A DNA stretch of 64,000 bases, taken from positions 124,001 to 188,000 of the forward strand of contig NZ_NXGX01000001.1 of the NCBI RefSeq assembly GCF_002844275.1, read 5' to 3'. The notes under the pieces are model-generated. The model ran no database searches and was not told the origin of the DNA. It saw only the letters and a list, made by a program, of their open reading frames with translations. The translations under genes were made by a program, and so were the position numbers. Below are positions 28,911 to 36,884 of the stretch, piece by piece (position 1 is the stretch's first letter; every line of letters begins with the position of its first letter). Origin of the DNA: Thalassospira lohafexi. Lineage in GTDB: Bacteria; Pseudomonadota; Alphaproteobacteria; Rhodospirillales; Thalassospiraceae.

Positions 28911-30398
28911 ATGACCAAAGCCTATAAAACCCTCGAAACCCGTTTTCGCCGGATGAATGTACTGTCTGATATTGGCAGTATGTTGCATTGGGATATGGCG
29001 GCGATCATGCCAGATGGCGGGGCGAACGCGAGATCTGAACAGCTTGCGACCCTTGATGTCATGGAAAATGAGCTGATCAATGCGGCTGATCTTGGCGATC
29101 TGATCGAAGATGCGGGCAACGAGGGGCTTGATGAATGGCAGCAGGCCAACCTTGGCGAAATGAAACGCGCCTGGGTTCATGGCACAGCCGTTCCTGCCGA
29201 ACTGGTAGAGAAAATGTCACTGGCGGAAACGCGGTGCGAAGTCGCATGGCGCAGCGCGCGGGCAGATAACGACTTTAAGGGGTTGTTGCCAAAATTACAG
29301 GAAGTGCTTGATCTGTCGATTGAGGCAGGTCACGCCAAGGCGGCCGCACTGGGGACCTCTGTCTATGATGCGTTGCTCGATCAATATGATCCGATGATGC
29401 GTTCAGAGCGCATTGATAGCCTGTTTTCCGATCTTGAAGATTTCCTGCCATCCTATACCGCCGAGGTCATTGAACGTCAGAAATCCGAAGATGCCCCCGT
29501 CGCCCCAACTGGTCCTTTCCCGGTTGAGATTCAAAACAGTGTCGGTCTCGATTTGATGAAGGCGGTCGGATTTGATTTCGACCATGGACGGCTTGATATT
29601 TCGCATCATCCGTTCTGTGGCGGCATTCCCGATGATGTGCGTATTACGACCCGGTATGACGAAAACGATTTCACATCGGCGATCATGGGCGTTCTGCATG
29701 AAACCGGCCATGCCATGTATGAACGTGGATTGCCGTCTGATTGGCGCGGACAACTGGTTGGCAAGGCGCGCGGTATGACCATGCATGAAAGCCAGTCTTT
29801 GCTGGTTGAAATGCAGGCCTGTCGATCCGAGGAATTCCTGACCTATGCGGGGCCAATGTTTGAAAAGGCGTTTGGCGGTAATGCAAAAGCATGGGACGCG
29901 GCCAATCTGCATCGTCTTTACACCCGGGTTGAGCCCGGCCTTATTCGCGTTGATGCTGACGAGGTAACCTATCCCGCGCACGTCATTTTGCGGTATCGTC
30001 TTGAACGTGCCCTGATCGAAGGGGATATGAAGCTTGCCGATTTGCCGGGGGCGTGGAACGAGATGATGCAGAAGCTTTTGGGAATCACACCACCCGATGA
30101 CCGGAATGGCTGTTTGCAGGATATTCACTGGCCGTCCGGGGCATGGGGATATTTCCCGACCTATACGCTGGGTGCGATGGCCGCCGCACAGATTTTCGCC
30201 GCAGCCAAGGAAGCCTGCCCGGAAATACCCGGTGCCCTTGCGCAAGGAAACTTCGGTCCGTTGATGGGCTGGCTTGGCCAGAACATCCATAGCCAGGCGT
30301 CAAGCCGTTCAACTGATGACATTCTGCACGCGGCAACGGGAAAAGTTCTTGGTATTGATGCATTTAAATCGCATATAATTAATCGTTACGGTCAGTAA
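28911..30398 (+). CDS. M32 family carboxypeptidase
   Basis: A 495-residue thermostable-carboxypeptidase-Taq-type metallopeptidase. The zinc motif is HETGH (His263, Glu264, His267) in GVLHETGHAMYERGLP. The downstream ESQSLLVEMQ supplies the third ligand Glu, and DEVTYPAHVILRYRLE is another family block. It removes C-terminal residues from peptides in the cytosol. ATG 28911 follows AGGAG by six bases. Confidence 0.94.
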   Translation: MTKAYKTLETRFRRMNVLSDIGSMLHWDMAAIMPDGGANARSEQLATLDVMENELINAADLGDLIEDAGNEGLDEWQQANLGEMKRAWVHGTAVPAELVEKMSLAETRCEVAWRSARADNDFKGLLPKLQEVLDLSIEAGHAKAAALGTSVYDALLDQYDPMMRSERIDSLFSDLEDFLPSYTAEVIERQKSEDAPVAPTGPFPVEIQNSVGLDLMKAVGFDFDHGRLDISHHPFCGGIPDDVRITTRYDENDFTSAIMGVLHETGHAMYERGLPSDWRGQLVGKARGMTMHESQSLLVEMQACRSEEFLTYAGPMFEKAFGGNAKAWDAANLHRLYTRVEPGLIRVDADEVTYPAHVILRYRLERALIEGDMKLADLPGAWNEMMQKLLGITPPDDRNGCLQDIHWPSGAWGYFPTYTLGAMAAAQIFAAAKEACPEIPGALAQGNFGPLMGWLGQNIHSQASSRSTDDILHAATGKVLGIDAFKSHIINRYGQ

Positions 30399-30505
30399 CA
30401 GCGATTGAACCTGCGGGGTATGTCCTTGTGTTGTATGCTTTGCTGACCAAGAGCAGCCTATATTCGATAGACCGGTTAGAATAGCTTTCCCCGTTCCGGT
30501 CTTTG

Positions 30506-30973
30506 ATGCGTGTCCTCATATTACGAGGGTGCCAATGTCATGGATGTGATCGCAAGATGGGAATAACCGACGGCAATAAGAAGGTTATGGATCGGCAAGT
30601 TTTTGCCATGGATCAGGTCATCTTCCGCGAAGGAAAGCATGGCAGTGCCGCCTTTGTTGTGCAGGAAGGCAAGGTCGAAATCTTTAAAACCATCAATGGG
30701 GATGAAGAAGTCGTTCTGGGCACGATTGAGGAGGGCGGCTTATTCGGGGAGTTGGCCCTTGTCGATAATCAGCCGCGTATGGCATCGGCCCGTGCGACAG
30801 AGCGAACTGTTCTGATTGCCATCAGCCGTCAAACCTTTGAAAAGAAAATGTCGTCGTCAGATCGCTTTATCCGGGCGATCTTGCGAATCCTGCTGGGCAA
30901 TTATCGTGCGGTCGTCCGCCGGGCGGCAATTGCCGAGGCAAAGCTCAAGGAACATGGCATCTCAATCGAATGA
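30506..30973 (+). CDS. Cyclic-nucleotide-binding domain protein
   Basis: A short protein (up to 155 residues) made almost entirely of one cNMP-binding domain. The phosphate-binding cassette FGELALVDNQPRMASA is intact, with the arginine expected to hold the cyclic phosphate. A C-terminal helix of basic residues follows. There is no DNA-binding HTH, unlike CRP. The start is uncertain: ATGs at 30506, 30557 and 30587 are in frame and none has a strong ribosome-binding site; the domain itself begins near 30587. Probably a small cAMP or cGMP sensor module. Confidence 0.75.
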   Translation: MRVLILRGCQCHGCDRKMGITDGNKKVMDRQVFAMDQVIFREGKHGSAAFVVQEGKVEIFKTINGDEEVVLGTIEEGGLFGELALVDNQPRMASARATERTVLIAISRQTFEKKMSSSDRFIRAILRILLGNYRAVVRRAAIAEAKLKEHGISIE

Positions 30974-31149
30974 TTGACGATGATTTACGGGGCTTTGCGC
31001 ATTAACACGCACAGCACGGCTGATCTGCTTGATTGCCCCTTGACTATACCCTAACTTCCCCTCACTAACTCAGGCGTTGGAGTGTATTTTTGCGTCAAGG
31101 ATGCAAGGATACGCGGAACTGGTAATTGCCCAATTCAGGAGCAGGTATA

Positions 31150-32547
31150 GTGCGCTATGTCAGTACGCGGGGAAGCGCCCCCGTTTTGCAGTTTGATGAA
31201 GTTCTTCTTGCAGGTCTGGCCCGTGACGGTGGTCTTTATGTCCCCGAAACCTGGCCAACTTTTTCCAAGGATGACATTCGTAGCCTGCGCACTCTGACAT
31301 ATGCCGAGGTTGCCTTTAAAGTGATCCAGCCGTTTGTCGCGGGCACGGTTGAGGATGACGCGCTCATGGCGATCCTCGAAGATACCTATAACGGGTTTGA
31401 CCACGCGGCGGTCGCGCCGCTGAAACAGCTTGGCGCGAACGACTGGGTGATGGAGCTGTTCCACGGCCCGACACTGGCGTTCAAGGATTATGCGCTTCAG
31501 GTCGTTGGGCGTTTGTTTGACTATGTTTTGGCCAAACGCGGTGAGCGCATTACGATTGTTGGTGCGACATCGGGCGATACCGGGTCTGCGGCCATTGAGG
31601 CCTGTCGTGATCGTGAAAACATCGACATCTTCATCCTGCATCCCAAAGGCCGCGTTTCGGAAGTCCAACGTCGTCAGATGACCACGGTCTTGTCGGACAA
31701 TGTGCATAACCTTGCCGTTGAAGGATCGTTTGACGATTGTCAGGATCTGGTCAAGGCACTGTTTAACGATCACGGGTTCCGTGATGAGGTCGGGCTGTCG
31801 GCAGTGAACTCGATCAACTGGGCGCGCATCATGTGCCAGATCGCCTATTACTTCTGGGCAGGCGCGCAGCTTGGATCGCCGGATCGTGAAATTTCCTTCT
31901 CTGTGCCGTCGGGCAACTTTGGCAATGTGTATGCCGGTTATGCCGCGATGCAGATGGGCCTTCCGATCAAACAGTTTGTGGTTGGGGCCAACCGCAATGA
32001 TATTCTTGCGCGCTTTTTCGAAAGTGGCGTGATGAAGATGGAAGGTGTTGAGCCGTCGCTCAGCCCGTCGATGGACATTCAGGTCAGTTCAAACTTTGAA
32101 CGTTTGATGTTTGATCTGTATGACCGCGATGGTTTGGCCGTGGCCGAGATGCTGACCAAATTCCGTGAAACCGGTGTTATGGAAATGTCGCAGGGGCAGT
32201 TTGGCCGGGCACGCGAACATTTTGACGGGTATCGCCTTGATGACGCTCAAACCCGTGCGGCGATCAAGGATGTGCTTGAGACCAGTGGTGAGTTGGTTGA
32301 TCCGCATTCCGTGATCGGGATTGTTTCGGGACGTGAGTGCAACCGCGATAAATCCGTACCGATGGTGGCACTGGCAACAGCACACCCGGCGAAATTCCCG
32401 GATGCGGTCAAGCAGGCGTCGGGGATTTACCCGGACTTGCCATCGCGTCTTTCTGATCTATATGACCGACCAGAAAAAGTCGAACCGATGTCCAATGATG
32501 TTGCAACATTGATGGCGCATGTCCGTCGCAATCGGCGTGCGGCCTGA
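31150..32547 (+). CDS. thrC: Threonine synthase
   Basis: A 465-residue fold-type II PLP enzyme that makes threonine from O-phosphohomoserine. The PLP lysine is Lys112 in FHGPTLAFKDYALQ, and SGDTGSAA and PSGNFGNVYAG bind the cofactor phosphate. The GTG at 31150 gives the family N-terminus MRYVSTRG and has AGGAG eight bases upstream. It works directly after homoserine kinase (thrB at 7679), although the genes are 23 kb apart. Confidence 0.95.
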   Translation: MRYVSTRGSAPVLQFDEVLLAGLARDGGLYVPETWPTFSKDDIRSLRTLTYAEVAFKVIQPFVAGTVEDDALMAILEDTYNGFDHAAVAPLKQLGANDWVMELFHGPTLAFKDYALQVVGRLFDYVLAKRGERITIVGATSGDTGSAAIEACRDRENIDIFILHPKGRVSEVQRRQMTTVLSDNVHNLAVEGSFDDCQDLVKALFNDHGFRDEVGLSAVNSINWARIMCQIAYYFWAGAQLGSPDREISFSVPSGNFGNVYAGYAAMQMGLPIKQFVVGANRNDILARFFESGVMKMEGVEPSLSPSMDIQVSSNFERLMFDLYDRDGLAVAEMLTKFRETGVMEMSQGQFGRAREHFDGYRLDDAQTRAAIKDVLETSGELVDPHSVIGIVSGRECNRDKSVPMVALATAHPAKFPDAVKQASGIYPDLPSRLSDLYDRPEKVEPMSNDVATLMAHVRRNRRAA

Positions 32548-32594
32548 ACATTAAGCAACGTGGGGCATGATATGAAAAACAGGAGTACTGCTAT

Positions 32595-33854
32595 ATGACA
32601 GTCGAGCTTACCCAGCTTGACAATGGGATGATTGTCGCAACGGACCGCCTTGACCATGTTGAGTCAGTGGCCTTGGGAAGTTGGGTTGATGTTGGCGCGC
32701 GTCACGAGACGCCAGACATTAACGGCATCTCTCATATGCTTGAACATATGGCCTTTAAAGGCACCCGTCGTCGTTCTGCATTGCAGATTTCCGAGGAAAT
32801 CGAGTCTGTCGGTGGACAGATGAATGCCTATACGTCGCGCGAAAATACCGCTTATTACTGCAAGGTCCTGCACGAAGATCAGGAACTGGCGATCGATGTG
32901 ATTGCCGATATCCTTCAGCATTCCACCCTTGATGCCAAGGAACTGGAACGCGAACGTCAGGTGATCTTACAGGAAATCGGTCAGGCTAACGACACGCCGG
33001 ACGACATCATTTTCGATCATTTTCAGGAAACTGCCCTGCCAAACCAGTCACTTGGTCGGTCCATTCTTGGCAGTCCGGAAAATGTATCGTCGTTGTCACG
33101 CGATCATTTGTTTGATTTCATGTCACGGCGCTATAGCCCGAAAAACATGGTGTTTTCGGCATCTGGCAAGGTTGAGCATCAACGTGTTGTCGATATGGTT
33201 GCCGAAAAGTTCGACAGCCTGCCAGCACATGAAGAACACGAGATCGAGCCGCTGAAATACGAAGGTGGCAGCCGGATCGAGAACCGTAAGCTTGAGCAGG
33301 TGCATGTGATCATGGGCCTGCCGACGGTTTCCTATACGCATGACAGCTTCTTTGACCTGCAGGTGTTTAACACGCTTCTGGGCGGGGGCATGTCATCGCG
33401 CCTGTTCCAGGAAATCCGTGAAAAGCGCGGTTTGGTCTATTCGGTCTATAGTTTCTCATCGCATTATGTCGATGGCGGCCTGTTTTCGATTTATGCTGGG
33501 ACCGGGGCCAATGACATTGGCGAACTGATGCCGGTGATGTGTGATGAACTGGTGCGCGCCACCGAGGACCTCAGTGAAGAAGAAGTCACGCGTGCGCGTG
33601 CGCAGCTTAAGGCATCTGTGGTCATGGCGATGGAAAGCAATTCCGGTCGCTGTGAAACGCTTGCCCGCCAGATCCAGATTTTCGGTCGTCCGCAAAGCAT
33701 GGAAGAAATCGTTGCCAAGGTCGATGCGGTTGATCTTGAAAGTGTACGCCGTGCAGGCAAGGCGCTTTTGGATGGCAAGCCGACCATCACCGCCCTTGGT
33801 CCGGTCGATAAAATGCCGGAATATGACACGCTGACGGCCCGTCTTCGCAGCTAG
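32595..33854 (+). CDS. M16 family zinc metallopeptidase
   Basis: A 419-residue processing-peptidase-like protein. The inverted zinc motif HxxEH is His47, Glu50, His51 in GISHMLEHMAFKG. The C-terminal half (about 220-410) is the second M16 lobe with the R/Y pair region (SSRLFQEIREKRGLVYSVYS). Resembles the mitochondrial processing peptidase beta subunit and the single-chain homologues found beside thrC in alphaproteobacteria. It ends before a terminator at 33881. Confidence 0.93.
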   Translation: MTVELTQLDNGMIVATDRLDHVESVALGSWVDVGARHETPDINGISHMLEHMAFKGTRRRSALQISEEIESVGGQMNAYTSRENTAYYCKVLHEDQELAIDVIADILQHSTLDAKELERERQVILQEIGQANDTPDDIIFDHFQETALPNQSLGRSILGSPENVSSLSRDHLFDFMSRRYSPKNMVFSASGKVEHQRVVDMVAEKFDSLPAHEEHEIEPLKYEGGSRIENRKLEQVHVIMGLPTVSYTHDSFFDLQVFNTLLGGGMSSRLFQEIREKRGLVYSVYSFSSHYVDGGLFSIYAGTGANDIGELMPVMCDELVRATEDLSEEEVTRARAQLKASVVMAMESNSGRCETLARQIQIFGRPQSMEEIVAKVDAVDLESVRRAGKALLDGKPTITALGPVDKMPEYDTLTARLRS

Positions 33855-33880
33855 TCATATCGGAATTGATATTGAAGATA

Positions 33881-33918
33881 ACGGCACTTGCCCTGATGGG
33901 CAGGTGCCGTTTCTTTTT
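33881..33918 (+). terminator. Rho-independent terminator after the M16 gene
   Basis: A 13-bp stem (ACGGCACTTGCCC at 33881-33893, GGGCAGGTGCCGT at 33898-33910; one G-T pair) followed by TTCTTTTT. It ends the thrC/M16 transcription unit. Confidence 0.93.
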
Positions 33919-33973
33919 GCGGCCCCGTGCCGGGTCGTGTATTCCGGTATGATCATGGCAACGGGATACCGAA

Positions 33974-34900
33974 ATGATGCAGTACGCGTTTGATATTGGC
34001 GGATCGAAGATTGAATTCGGTGTCTTTGATGATGCCGGGGACATCTTGTCGCATAGCAAAACGCCGACGCCGGCCCATGACCGCGATGCATTCGTTGCGG
34101 CTGTTTCGGGGTTGATTGATGAAGCGGACCGCGAATTTGGCGAACGCCCAAACATCGGGATCAGTTTTGCTGGCGGGCTTGATCCCCAAACGGGTGCTGT
34201 GATTTCGGCCAATATACCGGCGATCAAGGGCTGGTTGCTGGCGGTGGAGCTTTCGGCAATTCTTAAGCGCGACGTATTGGTGGCAAACGATGCTGATTGT
34301 TTTGCGTTGGCCGAAGCGCGAACCGGGGTGGCAAAGGATGCCCGGACAGTATTTGCCATCATCCTTGGCACCGGGGTTGGTGGCGGCATTGTCGTTGATG
34401 GACATTTTATTGGCGGGCGCAGCGGCATTCGCGGCGAGTGGGGACACGGTAATGATGTCACCGGTGGGTTGATCCGCAATGGATTGGCGCCGGTTACCTG
34501 TGGCTGCGGCAATACCGGCTGTCTTGATGCCTGGGGCGGGGCGCGGGGACTGGAAAACATCCACGCACAAATCAGTGGCAATCGCACCACCAGTTTCGAG
34601 ATTACCGATGCGTGGCGGACCGGCGACGATCATGCAACGCGCAGTCTTGAAATTTATTGCGATCTGGTTTCGCGTGAGTTGGCCTTGATGGTCAATGTCC
34701 TTGATCCCGATTGCGTGCCGGTAGGCGGCGGGATCGCGTCAGAAGAAAACCTGATAGCCAAAATCGATACTATGGTCCGTCAGCGCGTGCTGGGGCGCTA
34801 TGATGCGCCACTGGTTGTTCCGGGCCGTTACAGCCGCGACGGGGGCCTTCGCGGGGCGGCAATGCTCCATGTGATCGCCAATGCGCAAGGCAGCCAATAG
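33974..34900 (+). CDS. ROK family sugar kinase (N-acetylglucosamine kinase-like)
   Basis: A 308-residue ROK kinase. It has the N-terminal phosphate loop FDIGGSKIEFGV, the catalytic Asp in NDADCFALAEA, LGTGVGGGIVVDG, the conserved EWGHG and the zinc motif CGCGNTGCLDAW. The pattern is closest to N-acetylglucosamine or fructose kinases; specificity cannot be set from sequence. It ends one base before the ATG used for cutC, so the two are likely one transcript. Confidence 0.88.
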   Translation: MMQYAFDIGGSKIEFGVFDDAGDILSHSKTPTPAHDRDAFVAAVSGLIDEADREFGERPNIGISFAGGLDPQTGAVISANIPAIKGWLLAVELSAILKRDVLVANDADCFALAEARTGVAKDARTVFAIILGTGVGGGIVVDGHFIGGRSGIRGEWGHGNDVTGGLIRNGLAPVTCGCGNTGCLDAWGGARGLENIHAQISGNRTTSFEITDAWRTGDDHATRSLEIYCDLVSRELALMVNVLDPDCVPVGGGIASEENLIAKIDTMVRQRVLGRYDAPLVVPGRYSRDGGLRGAAMLHVIANAQGSQ

Positions 34901-34901
34901 C

Positions 34902-35645
34902 ATGCGTTCGACAAACAAGGACAAACAGTCAAATACGCGGTTGCTTGAAGTGTGTGTCGAAAGCTTCACCGATGCGATGCGCGCGGTCGAGGCCGGTGCA
35001 GACAGGATCGAATATTGTTCCGCACTGGCCCTTGGTGGTTTGACGCCAACACCGGGTGCGTTAGCACGGCTTAAAGACATTCCAGCACCTTGTATGGTCA
35101 TGATCCGGCCACGGCCGGGCGGGTTTTGGTGCGAGCCCGAGGACGTTGCGATCATGAAGCGTGAAATTACGATTGCGCGCGACAGTGGGGCTGCGGGGGT
35201 GGTGTTTGGTGCCTGTGATCGCAATGCGCACCTTGACGTGTCGGTTCTATCCGACTTGATGACAGAATGTGCAGGTTTGCAAACCACCTTGCACCGCGTG
35301 TTTGACGAAGTCCCAGACCAGCGGAACGCCCTGGAGCAGGCGATTGAAATTGGCTTTGATCGTATTTTGACAAGTGGGGGGGAACCCAATGCAAAATCGG
35401 GTGCAAAACGGATCGCTGCGTTGATCAAGGATGCCGCCGGACGGATTGTCATATTGCCCGGCGCTGGCGTCAGTGCGTCAAATGCCACCGAAATCCTTGA
35501 AGTTACCGGTGCGACGGAGCTACATGCATCCTGTAAGACGGCTGCGACCGATATGCTAGATGATGGCCGAACGTGCGTGGATGTTGTGCGGGTTTCCACG
35601 TTGCGCAACGTCATGAATGGTCGCGCCGAAGGTCGTCTGCGTTAG
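34902..35645 (+). CDS. cutC: CutC family protein
   Basis: A 247-residue TIM-barrel protein. LEVCVESFTDAMRAVEAGADRIEYC, MIRPRPGGFW and LHRVFDEV-type segments are CutC hallmarks. It is named for copper homeostasis, but that phenotype in E. coli is now ascribed to the MicL sRNA encoded at the cutC 3' end, so the biochemical role is open. It directly follows a ROK sugar kinase. ATG 34902 is chosen; an ATG at 34881 would overlap the kinase by 20 bases. Confidence 0.88.
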   Translation: MRSTNKDKQSNTRLLEVCVESFTDAMRAVEAGADRIEYCSALALGGLTPTPGALARLKDIPAPCMVMIRPRPGGFWCEPEDVAIMKREITIARDSGAAGVVFGACDRNAHLDVSVLSDLMTECAGLQTTLHRVFDEVPDQRNALEQAIEIGFDRILTSGGEPNAKSGAKRIAALIKDAAGRIVILPGAGVSASNATEILEVTGATELHASCKTAATDMLDDGRTCVDVVRVSTLRNVMNGRAEGRLR

Positions 35646-35828
35646 CCGCGCATCAAGTTTGTCATGACGTCGATATAAAGCTATTCGCATTGAAATGTAT
35701 TGGTTTATGCTATGGTATAGATCGTGCGAAAATTATGAACAAAACACTGCCGGTACAGCGTATAGGGTTTGCCTTCATGTAAGGCGCTTTCGGTGGAAAC
35801 GGCATCTTATTTTGGAGTGGATATAGCC

Positions 35829-36875
35829 ATGTCAACCGACACACATGCAGCCGGTCAGGGCGCTGCTGAACAAGCGCTTAGTCGGTTGCATCGTATTACG
35901 TCGTCTGGTGAGCTTGATTTTGAACAGCGTGTGGATGCGATACTGCGTCTTGGGGCTGAGCATTTCGGTTTGCCGATTGCGATTTTTAGCAAGATCGACG
36001 ATGAAACATACGAAGTTCAACAGGCCATTCACCCCGAAGATGCCCTTAAACCCGGTATGAGCTTTGAGCTTGAGAATACCTATTGCAGTCATGTGGTTAA
36101 AGCCAATGACGTGCGCGGCTTTCACCATGTTGCCGACAGCGAAATTCAAACCCATCCCTGTTATAAAAACTTTGCACTCGAAGCGTATCTTGGCGCGCCA
36201 ATCATTGCCGACGGGGTGCGTTTTGGCACATTGAACTTTTCAAGCCCGGAGCCAACCCGACCATTTACCGGTCAGGACATCGAACTGGTGCGATTGTTCG
36301 CAGCCTGGGTTGGCAATGAAATCGCCAGACGTCGTGATCTTCGCGAACTTGAAGTCGCCCGCACCGAGCTTGAACGTCTGGCCACGACCGATCCGCTGAC
36401 CGGTCTTTATAACCGTCGTTATATGGAAAATTGCCTGACCAAGGAACTCGAGCGGGCTAAGCGATATGGTAAGTCGCTTATCATCGGATTGTTGGATTTC
36501 GATGACTTCAAAGAGCTCAATGACAATTACGGTCATACCACTGGCGATGCAGCACTCCGATTGTTTGCCAAGGTATCCTCGGACATGATGCGCGAAACCG
36601 ACGTTATTGCGCGTTGGGGCGATGAAGAATTCCTGATCTTGATGCCGGAAACCGGTGCCGCCGGGGCACTTAAATATCTTCAGCGTCTGAGTGACCGGGT
36701 GCGTGAAAGTGATTTTCAGGCAGAAGATGCCCGTGTTGAGCTGACGATGAGCATTGGGTTGGGGATTGCCGAGGCCGACGATACGTTGGACAGTCTTGTT
36801 TCACGCGCTGATATTGCGATGTATGAGGCAAAACAGGCCGGACGTAACGTAACCAAGTTGCAAAATGATCGTTAG
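35829..36875 (+). CDS. GAF-GGDEF diguanylate cyclase
   Basis: A 348-residue soluble protein: GAF domain (about 20-175), short coiled coil, GGDEF domain (about 185-345). The active-site motif reads RWGDEEF, that is GDEEF in place of GGDEF/GGEEF, so the second Gly is Asp. The inhibitory RxxD (RETD) is five residues upstream, and the metal-binding LDFDDFKELNDNYGH is intact. It is probably a diguanylate cyclase of uncertain activity. It converges with the histidine kinase 9 bases away. Confidence 0.88.
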   Translation: MSTDTHAAGQGAAEQALSRLHRITSSGELDFEQRVDAILRLGAEHFGLPIAIFSKIDDETYEVQQAIHPEDALKPGMSFELENTYCSHVVKANDVRGFHHVADSEIQTHPCYKNFALEAYLGAPIIADGVRFGTLNFSSPEPTRPFTGQDIELVRLFAAWVGNEIARRRDLRELEVARTELERLATTDPLTGLYNRRYMENCLTKELERAKRYGKSLIIGLLDFDDFKELNDNYGHTTGDAALRLFAKVSSDMMRETDVIARWGDEEFLILMPETGAAGALKYLQRLSDRVRESDFQAEDARVELTMSIGLGIAEADDTLDSLVSRADIAMYEAKQAGRNVTKLQNDR

Positions 36876-36884
36876 GAATTGCCG

